Source: Streptomyces sp. AC550_RSS872 (GTDB lineage: Bacteria > Actinomycetota > Actinomycetes > Streptomycetales > Streptomycetaceae). From it: a stretch of 34,359 nucleotides of DNA. Below the pieces are notes generated by a model, which saw only the letters and a program-made list of their open reading frames with translations, was not told where the DNA came from and made no database searches. The first letter of the stretch is position 1, and every line of letters begins with the position of its first letter. Shown one piece after another: positions 25,550 through 33,585 of this stretch. The stretch lies in assembly GCF_019049285.1 (NCBI RefSeq), contig NZ_JAGMUL010000017.1, forward strand, positions 1 through 34,359, written 5' to 3'. The position numbers and the translations under genes were made by a program.

Positions 25550-26694
25550 CACCGTCGCCCCTTCGGCAGGCCCAGCAGGCGCTCGGCGATGATGTCGCGC
25601 TGGATCTCGTTCGTCCCGGCGTAGATCGGGCCGGCCAGGGAGAAGACGTACCGCTCGGCCCACTCCGTGTCGGCCAACTCGCCTTCGGTGCCCAGCAGAT
25701 CGAGGGCCGTCTCGTGCAGGGCGATGTCGTACTCCGACCAGAAGACCTTGTTCAGGCTGGACTCCGGACCGATCGACTCGCCGTCGAGGAGGCGGGAGGC
25801 CGCGGCGAGGGTGAAGAGCTGGTAGGCGCGGGCGCCGATCAGGGCGTCGGCCACGCGGTTCCTCGCGCTCTCCGGGCTGCCCTGGGCCTGCCAGAGCTGG
25901 TGAAGGCGGTCGGCGCTCGCGAGGAAGCGGCCGGGGGAGCGGAGCATCAGGCCGCGTTCGTTGCCCGCTGTCGACATCGCGATCCGCCAGCCCCGGCCCG
26001 GCTCGCCGATCACGTCCTGGTCCGGCACGAAGACCTCGTCCAGGAACAGCTCGGCGAAGGCGGGCTTGCCGTCGAGGCGGGCGATGGGGCGGACCGTGAC
26101 ACCAGGGGCGCGCAGGTCGAACATCAGGTAGGTCAGGCCCTGGTGGGGCTTCGGGGCGTCCGGGTCGGTGCGGAACAGGCCGAACGCGCGATCGGCGAAG
26201 GCGGCCCGCGACGACCAGGTCTTCTGGCCGGAGAGCAGCCAACCGCCCGCCACGCGCGTGGCCCTCGACCTCAGCGCGGCCAGGTCGGAACCGGCCTCGG
26301 GCTCCGACCACGCCTGCGCCCAGATCACCTCGCCGGTGGCCATGGGCGGCAGCACCCGCGCGCGTTGCTCCTCGGTGCCGTGGTCGAAGAGGGTCGGGGC
26401 GAGGAGGCTGACGCCGTTCTGATTGACGCGGCCCGGGGCGCCCGCAGCGTAGTACTCCTCCTCGAACAGCAGCCACCGCACCAGGGTGGCGTCCCGGCCC
26501 CCGTACGCCGTCGGCCAGTTCACCACCGACCAGCGGTCGGCGGCGAGTTCGGCCTCCCACGCCCGGTGCGCCGCGAAGCCCTCCCCGGTCTCCAGGGAGG
26601 GGAGCGGACCGGACGGCACATGTGCCCGCAGCCAGGCGCGGGCCTCGGCGCGGAACGCCTCGTCGGCCGGGGAGTGCGTGAGGTCCACCGTCAC
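25549..26694 (-). CDS. Acyl-CoA dehydrogenase, FadE31-like long subunit
   Basis: The 381-residue protein is a full-length acyl-CoA dehydrogenase. It has NWPTAYGGRDATLVRWLLFEEEY, then the flavin and substrate block AQAWSEPEAGSDLAALRS and GGWLLSGQKTWSSRA. DVIGEPGRGWRIAMSTAGNERG follows, and the closing segment is GPIYAGTNEIQRDIIAERLLGLP. From memory these blocks fit mycobacterial FadE31 (Rv3562) better than FadE30 (Rv3560c). FadE31 and FadE32 belong to the KstR2 regulon and act on CoA intermediates of steroid C/D-ring breakdown. GTG 26694 follows GGAAGGAC. The promoter is divergent from ipdF, and a KstR2-like box lies 12 bp upstream of the start codon. It is coupled through the bridging frame to the short dehydrogenase, its likely partner. 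Confidence 0.87.
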   Translation of the reverse strand: MTVDLTHSPADEAFRAEARAWLRAHVPSGPLPSLETGEGFAAHRAWEAELAADRWSVVNWPTAYGGRDATLVRWLLFEEEYYAAGAPGRVNQNGVSLLAPTLFDHGTEEQRARVLPPMATGEVIWAQAWSEPEAGSDLAALRSRATRVAGGWLLSGQKTWSSRAAFADRAFGLFRTDPDAPKPHQGLTYLMFDLRAPGVTVRPIARLDGKPAFAELFLDEVFVPDQDVIGEPGRGWRIAMSTAGNERGLMLRSPGRFLASADRLHQLWQAQGSPESARNRVADALIGARAYQLFTLAAASRLLDGESIGPESSLNKVFWSEYDIALHETALDLLGTEGELADTEWAERYVFSLAGPIYAGTNEIQRDIIAERLLGLPKGRR

Positions 26695-26705
26695 CGTCCT
26701 TCCCT

Positions 26706-26719
26706 AACAAGTGTTTGGT
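26706..26719 (+). promoter_or_regulatory. KstR2-like operator A (divergent fadE31-like / ipdF promoters)
   Basis: AACAAGTGTTTGGT matches the published mycobacterial KstR2 box AnCAAGnnCTTGnT at 9 of 10 defined positions. It lies in the 41-bp gap between two divergent genes. The surrounding 19 bases match operator B, read on the opposite strand, at 16 positions. A repressor bound here would block both promoters. Confidence 0.75.
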
Positions 26720-26735
26720 AGGTTAGCGTGCCGCT

Positions 26736-27524
26736 ATGACAAACGTCGAGGCGCCGGCGTACGTTCCCGGGCACGGACTGCTCCGCGGGCGCACGGCCGT
26801 CATCACCGCGGCGGCCGGTGCGGGCATCGGCGGGGCGACCGCACGCCGCTTCCTCGAGGAGGGCGCCCGCGTGCTGATCAGCGACGCGCACGCGCGGCGG
26901 CTGAAGGAGTGCGAGGCGGAGCTGGCCGGGGAGTTCGGCGCGGCGTCGGTGGCCGCGCTGCCCTGCGACGTGACCGACGAGCCGCAGGTGCGGGCGCTGT
27001 TCGAAGCGGCCGTGGCCGAGCACGGACAACTGGACGTCGTCGTCAACAACGCCGGGCTCGGCGGGACTTCACCCCTCGCCGACATGACCGACGAGCAGTG
27101 GTCGAAGGTCCTCGACGTGACCTTGAACGGCACCTTCCGGTGCACCCGGGCCGCCCTGCGCCGGATGCGCGAGACCGGCGGCGGCGTGATCGTCAACAAC
27201 GCCTCCGTCGTCGGCTGGCGCGCCCAGGCCGGCCAGGCGCACTACGCCGCGGCCAAGGCGGGCGTGATGGCGCTGACCCGGTGCGCGGCGGTGGAGGCCG
27301 CCGAGTACGGGGTGCGGGTGAACGCCGTGGCGCCGAGCCTGGCCATGCACCCCCACCTGGCCAAGGTGACCACCCCCGAACTGCTGGAGGAACTCACCGC
27401 CCGCGAGGCGTTCGGGCGGTACGCCGAGCCGTGGGAGGTGGCCAACGTGATCGTCTTCCTGGCCTCGGACTACTCCTCGTACATGACCGGGGAGATCGTC
27501 TCCGTCAGCAGCCGGCGCGCCTAG
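26736..27524 (+). CDS. ipdF: Short-chain dehydrogenase, IpdF-like
   Basis: The 262-residue SDR has the nucleotide-binding motif TAAAGAGIGGATA, the NNAG motif, an active-site Ser in NNASVVGW, and YAAAK with the catalytic Tyr and Lys. The C-terminus is VNAVAPSLAMHPHLAKV and SDYSSYMTGEIVSVSS. Its position directly before kstR2 and fadA6 repeats the mycobacterial order Rv3559c-Rv3557c-Rv3556c, where Rv3559c (IpdF) oxidises the 5-hydroxyl of 5-OH-HIP-CoA. The start lies 16 bp after operator A, and TAGGTT sits about 12 bp before the ATG. No clear ribosome site is present, so a nearly leaderless message is possible. Family assignment is firm; the exact role depends on locus conservation. Confidence 0.83.
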   Translation: MTNVEAPAYVPGHGLLRGRTAVITAAAGAGIGGATARRFLEEGARVLISDAHARRLKECEAELAGEFGAASVAALPCDVTDEPQVRALFEAAVAEHGQLDVVVNNAGLGGTSPLADMTDEQWSKVLDVTLNGTFRCTRAALRRMRETGGGVIVNNASVVGWRAQAGQAHYAAAKAGVMALTRCAAVEAAEYGVRVNAVAPSLAMHPHLAKVTTPELLEELTAREAFGRYAEPWEVANVIVFLASDYSSYMTGEIVSVSSRRA

Positions 27525-27539
27525 GACGACAATGGACCC

Positions 27540-28175
27540 GTGCCGACCAAGAAGAAGCCCCAGGTGACCGCCGCCGGAAAGCCCGCGGCCGCTGCCGCCC
27601 AGGCGCGCCGCCGTGAACTCCTCGACACCGCCGCCGACGTCTTCGCCGAGCAGGGCTACAACGCCACCACCGTACGCAAGATCGCCGACCACGCGGGCAT
27701 GCTCGCGGGCAGCCTCTACTACCACTTTGACTCCAAGGAGTCGATGCTGGAAGAGATCCTGCGCTCGTTCCTCGACGAGCTGTGGGGCGGCTACGACGCC
27801 GTCCTGGGCGCCGAGCTCGGCCCCCGGGAGACGCTCGAAGCGCTGGTCACCGAGTCGTTCCGGGAGATCGACCGGCACCGGGCCGCCGTCGCGATCTACC
27901 AGAAGGAGAACCGGCAGCTGGTCGCGCAGGAGCGGTTCGCGTTCCTCGCCGAGTCGCAGCGCAGGTTCGAGAAGGCGTGGCTGTCCACGCTGGAGCGCGG
28001 GGTCGCGGCCGGGGTGTTCCGGTCCGACCTCGACGTCCGGCTCACCTACCGGTTCGTGCGGGACACGGTGTGGGTCGCCGCGTCCTGGTACCGGCCCGGC
28101 GGGCAGCACAGCCCCGAGGAGATCGCCCGGCAGTACCTGTCGATGGTGCTGGACGGGATCGCCGTACGTGAATAG
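27540..28175 (+). CDS. kstR2: TetR-family regulator KstR2
   Basis: The 211-residue protein has a Lys/Ala-rich lead, then a TetR helix-turn-helix domain: RRELLDTAADVFAEQGYNATTVRKIADHAGMLAGSLYYHFDSKESMLEEIL. The ligand domain carries AVAIYQKENRQLVAQERFAFL and SDLDVRLTYRFVRDTVWVAASWYRPGG. From memory these match M. tuberculosis KstR2 (Rv3557c) closely, including the RDT-WV--WYRPGG block. KstR2 represses the HIP-catabolic regulon and is released by HIP-CoA. It lies between ipdF and fadA6, as in mycobacteria. Both divergent promoter regions of this locus carry KstR2-like boxes, which supports the assignment. The start is GTG 27540, 15 bp after the ipdF stop, with only a weak AGGA upstream. Confidence 0.87.
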   Translation: MPTKKKPQVTAAGKPAAAAAQARRRELLDTAADVFAEQGYNATTVRKIADHAGMLAGSLYYHFDSKESMLEEILRSFLDELWGGYDAVLGAELGPRETLEALVTESFREIDRHRAAVAIYQKENRQLVAQERFAFLAESQRRFEKAWLSTLERGVAAGVFRSDLDVRLTYRFVRDTVWVAASWYRPGGQHSPEEIARQYLSMVLDGIAVRE

Positions 28176-28219
28176 CCGTCGAAAGCTGTCGAAGTGCCCT
28201 TATCTGTGAGGGAGTTGCC

Positions 28220-29377
28220 ATGGCCGAGGCCTACATCGTCGAAGCGGTCCGTACGCCCGTGGGACGGCGCGGGGGAGGACTGAGCGCCGTCCACCCGGCC
28301 GACCTGGGCGCACATGTGCTGAAGGAGCTGGTCGGGCGGGCCGGGACGGATCCGGCCGCCGTCGAGGACGTCGTCTTCGGCTGCCTGGACGCCGTCGGGC
28401 CGCAGGCCGGGGACATCGCGCGGACCTGCTGGCTGGCGGCGGGGCTGCCCGAGGAGGTGCCGGGCGTGACCGTGGACCGGCAGTGCGGGTCCTCCCAGCA
28501 GGCCGTGCACTTCGCGGCGCAGGGCGTGCTGTCCGGCACCCAGGACCTGGTGATCGCCGGTGGCGTGCAGAACATGTCGATGATCCCCATCGCCTTCGCC
28601 ACCCGGCAGGCCGCCGAACCGCTCGGTCTCACGGCGGGCCCCTTCGCGGGCAGCGAGGGGTGGCGGGCCCGGTACGGGGAGAAGCCGGTCAACCAGTTCG
28701 TCGGCGCCGAGATGATCGCCGCGAAGTGGGGGATCAGCCGGCAGGACCAGGAGGAGTTCGCGCTGCGCTCGCACCGGCGGGCGCTGCGGGCCATCGACGA
28801 GGGGCGCTTCGAGCGGGAGGTGGTGGCCTACGGCCAGGTCGGCGTCGACGAGGGGCCGCGCAGGGACACCTCCCTGGAGAAGATGGCCGGGCTGAAGCCG
28901 GTCGTCGACGGCGGCACGATCACGGCCGCCTGTTCCTCGCAGGTCTCCGACGGCGCGGCGGCGATGCTGCTGGCCTCGGAGCGGGCGGTGCGCGAACACG
29001 GGCTCACACCGCGGGCCCGGGTGCACCACCTCTCGGTGCGCGGCGAGGACCCCATCCGTATGCTCACCGCACCCATACCGGCCACCGCCCACGCGCTGAA
29101 GAAGACCGGCCTGTCCATCGACGACATCGACCTCGTCGAGATCAACGAGGCCTTCGCACCGGTCGTCCTGGCCTGGCTGAAGGAGACCGGGGCGGATCCC
29201 GACAAGGTCAATGTCAACGGCGGGGCGATTGCTCTGGGGCATCCGCTGGGGGCGACCGGGGTCAAGCTGATGACGACCCTGCTGCATGAACTGGAGCGGA
29301 CGGGCGGTCGGTTCGGGCTGCAGACCATGTGCGAGGGCGGGGGCCAGGCGAACGTGACGATCATCGAGCGGTTGTAG
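28220..29377 (+). CDS. fadA6: Thiolase (acetyl-CoA acyltransferase), FadA6-like
   Basis: The 385-residue thiolase has all catalytic residues: C89 in VDRQCGSSQQAV, H341 in GHPLGATG, and C371 in TMCEGGGQANVTIIERL. The N-terminus AYIVEAVRTPVGRRGGGLSAVHPADLGAHVL is typical of steroid-locus thiolases. Next to kstR2 it corresponds to mycobacterial FadA6 (Rv3556c), which cleaves beta-keto-CoA intermediates after ring opening to release acetyl-CoA. ATG 28220 follows GAGGGAG. The 44-bp gap to kstR2 shows no operator, so it probably shares the ipdF-kstR2 transcript. It converges with ipdC only 16 bp away, leaving no room for a normal terminator. Confidence 0.9.
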   Translation: MAEAYIVEAVRTPVGRRGGGLSAVHPADLGAHVLKELVGRAGTDPAAVEDVVFGCLDAVGPQAGDIARTCWLAAGLPEEVPGVTVDRQCGSSQQAVHFAAQGVLSGTQDLVIAGGVQNMSMIPIAFATRQAAEPLGLTAGPFAGSEGWRARYGEKPVNQFVGAEMIAAKWGISRQDQEEFALRSHRRALRAIDEGRFEREVVAYGQVGVDEGPRRDTSLEKMAGLKPVVDGGTITAACSSQVSDGAAAMLLASERAVREHGLTPRARVHHLSVRGEDPIRMLTAPIPATAHALKKTGLSIDDIDLVEINEAFAPVVLAWLKETGADPDKVNVNGGAIALGHPLGATGVKLMTTLLHELERTGGRFGLQTMCEGGGQANVTIIERL

Positions 29378-29393
29378 CGGTCAGAGGGAGCGG

Positions 29394-30437
29394 TCACCGC
29401 GCGAGGCGCGCCCGCACCTCCTCGGCCTCCTTCATGATCCGCTCCACCAGCTCCGCGCAGGACGGCAGGTCGTCGATCACCCCGGCGACCTGCCCCGACG
29501 CCATCACCCCCAGATCCGTACGGCCGTCCACCATGGACGCCTTCAGCAGCATCGGCGTGTTCGCGGCGAGCAGGACCTGGCTCCAGGTCAGGTCCTTGCC
29601 GTGCCTGAGCGCGCGACCGTCCTGGACCATGCGGAGCCAACTCGTGCCGGACAGCTTCCGCAGGCCCGCCGCCCTGCGGACCGCTTGGAAGAGAGTCCGC
29701 GCACGGCCGGACCGCTCCAGGCTGTCGACCAGCTGCGTGCGGAGCATCCGGTGCGGCAGGCCGTCGACCGCCCGGGTCACCGTCACGTCCTTCACCGTCG
29801 CCGCCAGATACCGCGCCTTCACCGCCTCCGGCACCGTCGAGTCCGAGGTGAGCAGGAAACGCGTGCCCAGGGCGATGCCCGACGCCCCGTAGGCCAGCGC
29901 CGCGACCAGACCCCGGCCGTCGAAGAAGCCGCCCGCCGCCACGACCGGTATGTCCACGGCGTCGACCACCTGCGGCAGCAGCACCGTCGTCGCCACGTCC
30001 CCGGTGTGCCCGCCGCCCTCACCGCCCTGCACGATCACCGCGTCCGCCCCCCAGGCCGCGACCTTCTCGGCGTGCCGCCGGGCGCCGATGGAGGGGATGA
30101 CGATCACGCCCGCGTCCTTGAGCTCGGTGATCAGCCCGGGGGAGGGCGCGAGGGCGAAGGACGCGACGCGTACCCCCTCGTCGATCATCACGCGGACCCG
30201 GTCGCCGGCGTCCGAGGCATCCGCGCGCAGATTCACGCCGAACGGCGCGTCCGTACGGGACTTGACCGCGCGTATCGCCTCCCGCAGCCGGTCGACGGGC
30301 ATCGTCGCGGAGGCGAGGATGCCCAGGGCACCCGCGTTCGCCGTCGCCGAGACCAGCCGGGGTCCGGCCACCCAGCCCATCCCTGTCTGCACGATCGGAC
30401 GGCGCACCCCGACCAGCCGGGTCAGCGGTGTCTCCAT
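29394..30437 (-). CDS. ipdC: FMN-dependent nitronate-monooxygenase-family enzyme, IpdC-like
   Basis: This 347-residue protein is a TIM-barrel flavoenzyme of the nitronate monooxygenase / enoyl reductase family. It shows RRPIVQTGMGWVAGPRLVSATANAGALGIL, the FMN-binding GADAVIVQGGEGGGHTG, and PVVAAGGFFDGRGLVAALAYGASGIALGTRFLLT. In the HIP pathway this family member is IpdC (Rv3553), which reduces a ring intermediate before EchA20 and IpdAB act. Its place as last gene of echA20-ipdA-ipdB-ipdC supports that role over a true nitronate oxidase. The start overlaps the ipdB stop as TGATG. A ribosome site is poor, which fits coupled translation. Confidence 0.85.
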   Translation of the reverse strand: METPLTRLVGVRRPIVQTGMGWVAGPRLVSATANAGALGILASATMPVDRLREAIRAVKSRTDAPFGVNLRADASDAGDRVRVMIDEGVRVASFALAPSPGLITELKDAGVIVIPSIGARRHAEKVAAWGADAVIVQGGEGGGHTGDVATTVLLPQVVDAVDIPVVAAGGFFDGRGLVAALAYGASGIALGTRFLLTSDSTVPEAVKARYLAATVKDVTVTRAVDGLPHRMLRTQLVDSLERSGRARTLFQAVRRAAGLRKLSGTSWLRMVQDGRALRHGKDLTWSQVLLAANTPMLLKASMVDGRTDLGVMASGQVAGVIDDLPSCAELVERIMKEAEEVRARLAR

Positions 30438-31180
30438 CAGGCACCGACCTCTCGGGCGCGGTTGTTCACCGGGTCGATGACCTCGCGGATGAGGCGCAGT
30501 TCGGCGGCGGTGGGTTCACGGGTCGGCGGCACGACGTCCGGGACGGCCAGGTCGAACGCGGTCGCCTCCCTGACCTGGTCCAGCGTGACGCCCGGGTGGA
30601 GCGAGGCCAGACGCATCGTGTGGTCGGGCGTGGCGAAGTCGAAGACGCCGAGGTCGGAGACGACCCGCGGGACGCGGTGGAAGCGTGCGCCCGCCGCGTG
30701 GTCGTATCCCACCCCGCACACCATGTCGACCTTCTCTACGAACACCCGCCGGGAGTGCCGCGGGACCCAGTAACTGGTCGGGTTGTTGAGGGTGTTGACC
30801 GGCGCACCGCGCACCCCGAGCAGTTGCCGTTTCGGCCGCTCCCAGTCGCCGACGCACGAGATGTTCTGGTTGCCGTACCGGTCGATCTGGCTCGCGCCCA
30901 TCATCACGTGCCGTCGGCCGCCGGTGACCAGGGTCAGGTGCTGTCGGTACGGCAGCCAGCCCTCGGTCGTGCCGTCCGGGCGGACGACCATCGCCTCGCC
31001 GTCGGTCAGCAGCAGGTCCGGCGCGAAGGTGAGCCGCGCCAGCCGGGCCCCCACGGACGGGATCAGGCCCATGGGGCTCGCCAGGATCTCACCGGCGTCC
31101 CGCCAGGCCTCGGCGCAGGCGATCACGCAGTACTCGGCGCGGGTGGGCGGGAGAAGGGGCGTGCGGGTGGTCTCCGTCAT
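30437..31180 (-). CDS. ipdB: Ring-cleavage hydrolase subunit beta, IpdB (CoA-transferase fold)
   Basis: The 247-residue protein has a class I CoA-transferase fold: ILASPMGLIPSVGARLARLTFAPDLLLTDGEA, then HVMMGASQIDRYGNQNISCVGDW and VGYDHAAGARFHRVPRVVSDLGVFDF. In mycobacteria IpdA and IpdB together open the last carbon ring by hydrolysing COCHEA-CoA rather than moving CoA. I could not find a normal CoA-transferase catalytic Glu motif here, which fits that reassignment. ATG 31180 overlaps the ipdA stop as ATGA and is preceded by GGAGGAG. The stop overlaps the ipdC start. Gene order alone, beta directly after alpha, supports a heteromer. Confidence 0.87.
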   Translation of the reverse strand: MTETTRTPLLPPTRAEYCVIACAEAWRDAGEILASPMGLIPSVGARLARLTFAPDLLLTDGEAMVVRPDGTTEGWLPYRQHLTLVTGGRRHVMMGASQIDRYGNQNISCVGDWERPKRQLLGVRGAPVNTLNNPTSYWVPRHSRRVFVEKVDMVCGVGYDHAAGARFHRVPRVVSDLGVFDFATPDHTMRLASLHPGVTLDQVREATAFDLAVPDVVPPTREPTAAELRLIREVIDPVNNRAREVGA

Positions 31181-32013
31181 GACTCCTCCCTGACCGCCGA
31201 CTGGTACGTCTGCTCGTCACCGCCGAGGAACCGCGCCGTGAACTGTGGCCAGGGCGTGGTCGCGTACGTCTTCTGGAAGGCCTCGTCCCGGCCGTAGTCG
31301 GGGGCGCAGGACGTGAAGTGCGCGCCGTTCGGGGCCTCGACGACCCCCGTCACCGTATGCCGTTTGACCAGCAGCGACTGCGGGGCCGCGTCCTTCGTCA
31401 GCTCGGCGGTGTCGACGACCCGTTCGCACGAGACGTACGCCGCGTCCGCCGCCTCGCAGAACAGGTCGTCGAAGTAGGGGTCGGGGCCCAGGTACTGCCC
31501 GTTGCCCAGCCGGTCGGCGCGGTTGACGTGGACCAGGGCCGCGTCGAGCCGCAGGGCGGGCATGGCCACGAAGGTCTCCCCGTCGTCGTACGGCGACGTC
31601 ACCGTGCGCAGGCCGGGGTTGACCCGCATCACGTCCGAACCGATCCCGGCCCGCACCGGCAGGAACGGCAGCCGGTTCGCGGCGGCGTGCAGTCCCCACA
31701 TGAACATCGCCTCGTCGACCTCCATCAGCTCGAAGGCGCCGCGTTCGCGGGCGGCGCGGAAGTGCGGTTCGAGCGGGATGGAGTCGAGGGTGGCGAAGGG
31801 GGCGACGAGCCTGCGGATCCTTCCGGCCGCGGCGAGCATGCCGACGTCCGGGCCGCCGTACGAGACGACGGTGAGGTCGGTGATGCCGGACCGGAGCAGG
31901 GCCCTGACCAGGGCCATCGGTTTGCGGCGCGAGCCCCAGCCGCCGATGCCGAGGGTCATGCCGCTGTGCAGCCGCGCGACGACCTCGTCGGCGGTCATCG
32001 TCTTGTCGCCCAC
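31177..32013 (-). CDS. ipdA: Ring-cleavage hydrolase subunit alpha, IpdA (CoA-transferase fold)
   Basis: I chose GTG 32013, which overlaps the echA20 stop (TAGTG) and follows GAGGGGGC; the frame stays open upstream but would run through echA20. The protein is then 278 residues. It carries the CoA-transferase glycine loop TLGIGGWGSRRKPMALVRALL and SYGGPDVGMLAAAGRI. An acidic patch at E95, E98 and E101 (ELMEVDEAMFMWGL) lies about where the catalytic Glu of the M. tuberculosis enzyme is expected. ALVHVNRADRLGNGQYLGPDPYFDDLF follows. With IpdB it should hydrolyse COCHEA-CoA, opening the last steroid ring. The function is inferred from family and locus. Confidence 0.87.
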   Translation of the reverse strand: MGDKTMTADEVVARLHSGMTLGIGGWGSRRKPMALVRALLRSGITDLTVVSYGGPDVGMLAAAGRIRRLVAPFATLDSIPLEPHFRAARERGAFELMEVDEAMFMWGLHAAANRLPFLPVRAGIGSDVMRVNPGLRTVTSPYDDGETFVAMPALRLDAALVHVNRADRLGNGQYLGPDPYFDDLFCEAADAAYVSCERVVDTAELTKDAAPQSLLVKRHTVTGVVEAPNGAHFTSCAPDYGRDEAFQKTYATTPWPQFTARFLGGDEQTYQSAVREES

Positions 32014-32786
32014 TACGCCCCCTCTTTCCCACTGCCGAAGGTGCCACGGACCCGGTCGGCCACCCCGCTGACGTTGGCCTCGAAGGTGAAGCCCTGCTCG
32101 AAGCGGTAGCTGTGGCGCACGTCGACCGGGTCGATGCCGTTGATGGCGGCCTTGGCCAGCCGCAGCAGCTGCCCGTCCTTCGCGGCGATCTCGCCGGCCA
32201 GCTCCAGCGCGGCGGCGCGCAGTTCGGCGCGCGGGACGACCCGCCACACCGAGCCGTGCGCGTGCAGCTCGGCCGCGGTCGCCGTGCGCGAGGTGTAGTA
32301 CAGCGCGCGCATCAGATGCTGGGGGACCAGCCGGGCCAGATGGGTGGCCGCGCCCAGCGCGCCCCGGTCCAGCTCGGGCAGCCCGAAGGTGGCGTCCTCG
32401 CTCGCCACGATCGCGTCGGCGTTGCCCACCAGACCGATGCCGCCGCCCAGACAGAACCCCTGCACGGCCGCCACGACGGGAACCTCGCAGTCGTACACGG
32501 CGGCGAAGGCGTCCGCGCAGCCGTGGTTGACGCCGATCAGCGCGCCGGCCCCGTCCCGCTGCAACTCCTTGATGTCCACGCCCGCGTTGAACCCGCGTCC
32601 CTCCGCCGCGAGCACGACACACCGGATCTCCGGATCGCGGCCCGCCGCCCGCACGGCGTCGGCCAGGGCGAACCAGCCGTCCACCGGCAGCGCGTTGACC
32701 GGCGGGAAGTCGACCGTGACGACGGCGATCCCACTCTGTCCGGCCTGTCCGGTCCCCTTTTCCGGGGACGAGGTGGAGACACCCAT
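32013..32786 (-). CDS. echA20: Crotonase-family ring hydrolase, EchA20-like
   Basis: The 257-residue crotonase has the two oxyanion-hole segments: GRGFNAGVDIKEL and VQGFCLGGGIGLVGNADAIVAS. FGLPELDRGALGAATHLARL follows. In the HIP pathway EchA20 (Rv3550) hydrolyses a ring of HIEC-CoA, producing the substrate of IpdAB. It is first in the echA20-ipdA-ipdB-ipdC set, each gene overlapping the next. The promoter region is shared with the divergent SDR and carries operator B. ATG 32786 has no strong ribosome site; an out-of-frame ATG lies 8 bp upstream, so the start is the least certain part. The Gly/Ser-rich N-terminus also suggests a slightly later start is possible. Confidence 0.86.
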   Translation of the reverse strand: MGVSTSSPEKGTGQAGQSGIAVVTVDFPPVNALPVDGWFALADAVRAAGRDPEIRCVVLAAEGRGFNAGVDIKELQRDGAGALIGVNHGCADAFAAVYDCEVPVVAAVQGFCLGGGIGLVGNADAIVASEDATFGLPELDRGALGAATHLARLVPQHLMRALYYTSRTATAAELHAHGSVWRVVPRAELRAAALELAGEIAAKDGQLLRLAKAAINGIDPVDVRHSYRFEQGFTFEANVSGVADRVRGTFGSGKEGA

Positions 32787-32807
32787 GGCCGCATCAGCTA
32801 CCTTTCC

Positions 32808-32821
32808 ACCAAACGTTTGTT
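32808..32821 (-). promoter_or_regulatory. KstR2-like operator B (divergent echA20 / SDR promoters)
   Basis: On the minus strand AACAAACGTTTGGT matches the KstR2 box AnCAAGnnCTTGnT at 8 of 10 defined positions. It contains the perfect palindrome CAAACGTTTG. The site lies in the 57-bp gap between divergent genes and shares 16 of 19 bases with operator A. That supports common control by the KstR2 encoded at 27540. Confidence 0.7.
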
Positions 32822-32843
32822 AGGTGATGAAGGGTAGCCGGGG

Positions 32844-33584
32844 ATGGGGCTGGACGGGAAGGTCGTGGTCGTCACGGGCGGTACACGGGGGGTCGGCGCC
32901 GGCCTCGCGAAGGCCTTCGTCGAGCGCGGCGCGGACGTCGTGGTCTGTGCGCGCAGACCACCCGAAGTGCCTTTGCGGGGCGCCGAGTTCAGGGCGCTCG
33001 ACCTCCGCGATCCGGAAGCCGTACGGGCCTTCTTCGCCGCCCTGCCCCGCCTGGACGTCCTCGTCAACAACGCGGGTGGTACGCCGTACCGCCGGTTGAC
33101 GGACGCGGATGCAGAGCGGCACGCGCGCGTGATCGAGCTGAACCTGGTGGCCCCACTGACGGCCTCCCTGGCCGCCTACGAGCAGCTGAAGCGGGTGCGG
33201 GGGTCGGTGGTGATGATCGGCAGCGTCAGCGGTGGCCGACCGTCGCCCGGGTCGGCGGCGTACGGGGCGGCCAAGGCCGGGCTGGAGAGCCTGGCGCGCT
33301 CGATGGCGGTGGAGTGGGCGCCGGAGGTCCGGGTCAACACGCTGGTCGTCGGTATGGTCCGCACCGAGCTGGCCCACCTTCACTACGGCGGCGAGGACGG
33401 CATCGCGAGCGTCTCCCGCACGGTCCCGCTGGGGCGCCTCGCCGAGCCCGCCGACGTCGGGGCGGCCGCCGTCTTCCTCGCCTCCGACGCCGCCGCCTAC
33501 ATCAGCGGGGCGAGCCTGCTCGTGCACGGCGGGGGTGAGCGGCCCGTGTTCCTGGACGCCGCAACGGTCAACAAGGAGGCATGA
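32844..33584 (+). CDS. Short-chain dehydrogenase, Rv3549c-like
   Basis: The 246-residue SDR has the NAD(P) motif VTGGTRGVGAGLA, NNAG, an active-site Ser in MIGSVSGGRP, and YGAAKAG with Tyr and Lys. The C-terminal FLASDAAAYISGASLLVHGGG is typical. Next to echA20 and a second SDR it matches the mycobacterial order Rv3550-Rv3549c-Rv3548c. These SDRs are part of the KstR2 regulon and are thought to act on hydroxyacyl or ring-hydroxyl intermediates; the exact step is not assigned. ATG 32844 follows CCGGGG weakly. Operator B lies 22 bp upstream of the start. The stop is one base before the next start codon. Confidence 0.85.
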   Translation: MGLDGKVVVVTGGTRGVGAGLAKAFVERGADVVVCARRPPEVPLRGAEFRALDLRDPEAVRAFFAALPRLDVLVNNAGGTPYRRLTDADAERHARVIELNLVAPLTASLAAYEQLKRVRGSVVMIGSVSGGRPSPGSAAYGAAKAGLESLARSMAVEWAPEVRVNTLVVGMVRTELAHLHYGGEDGIASVSRTVPLGRLAEPADVGAAAVFLASDAAAYISGASLLVHGGGERPVFLDAATVNKEA

Positions 33585-33585
33585 C

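Noticed and set aside
29394..30437. Nitronate monooxygenase as a nitroalkane detoxifying enzyme
   Set aside because: The family allows it, but overlap with ipdB and the echA20-ipdAB order point to the IpdC role in HIP breakdown.
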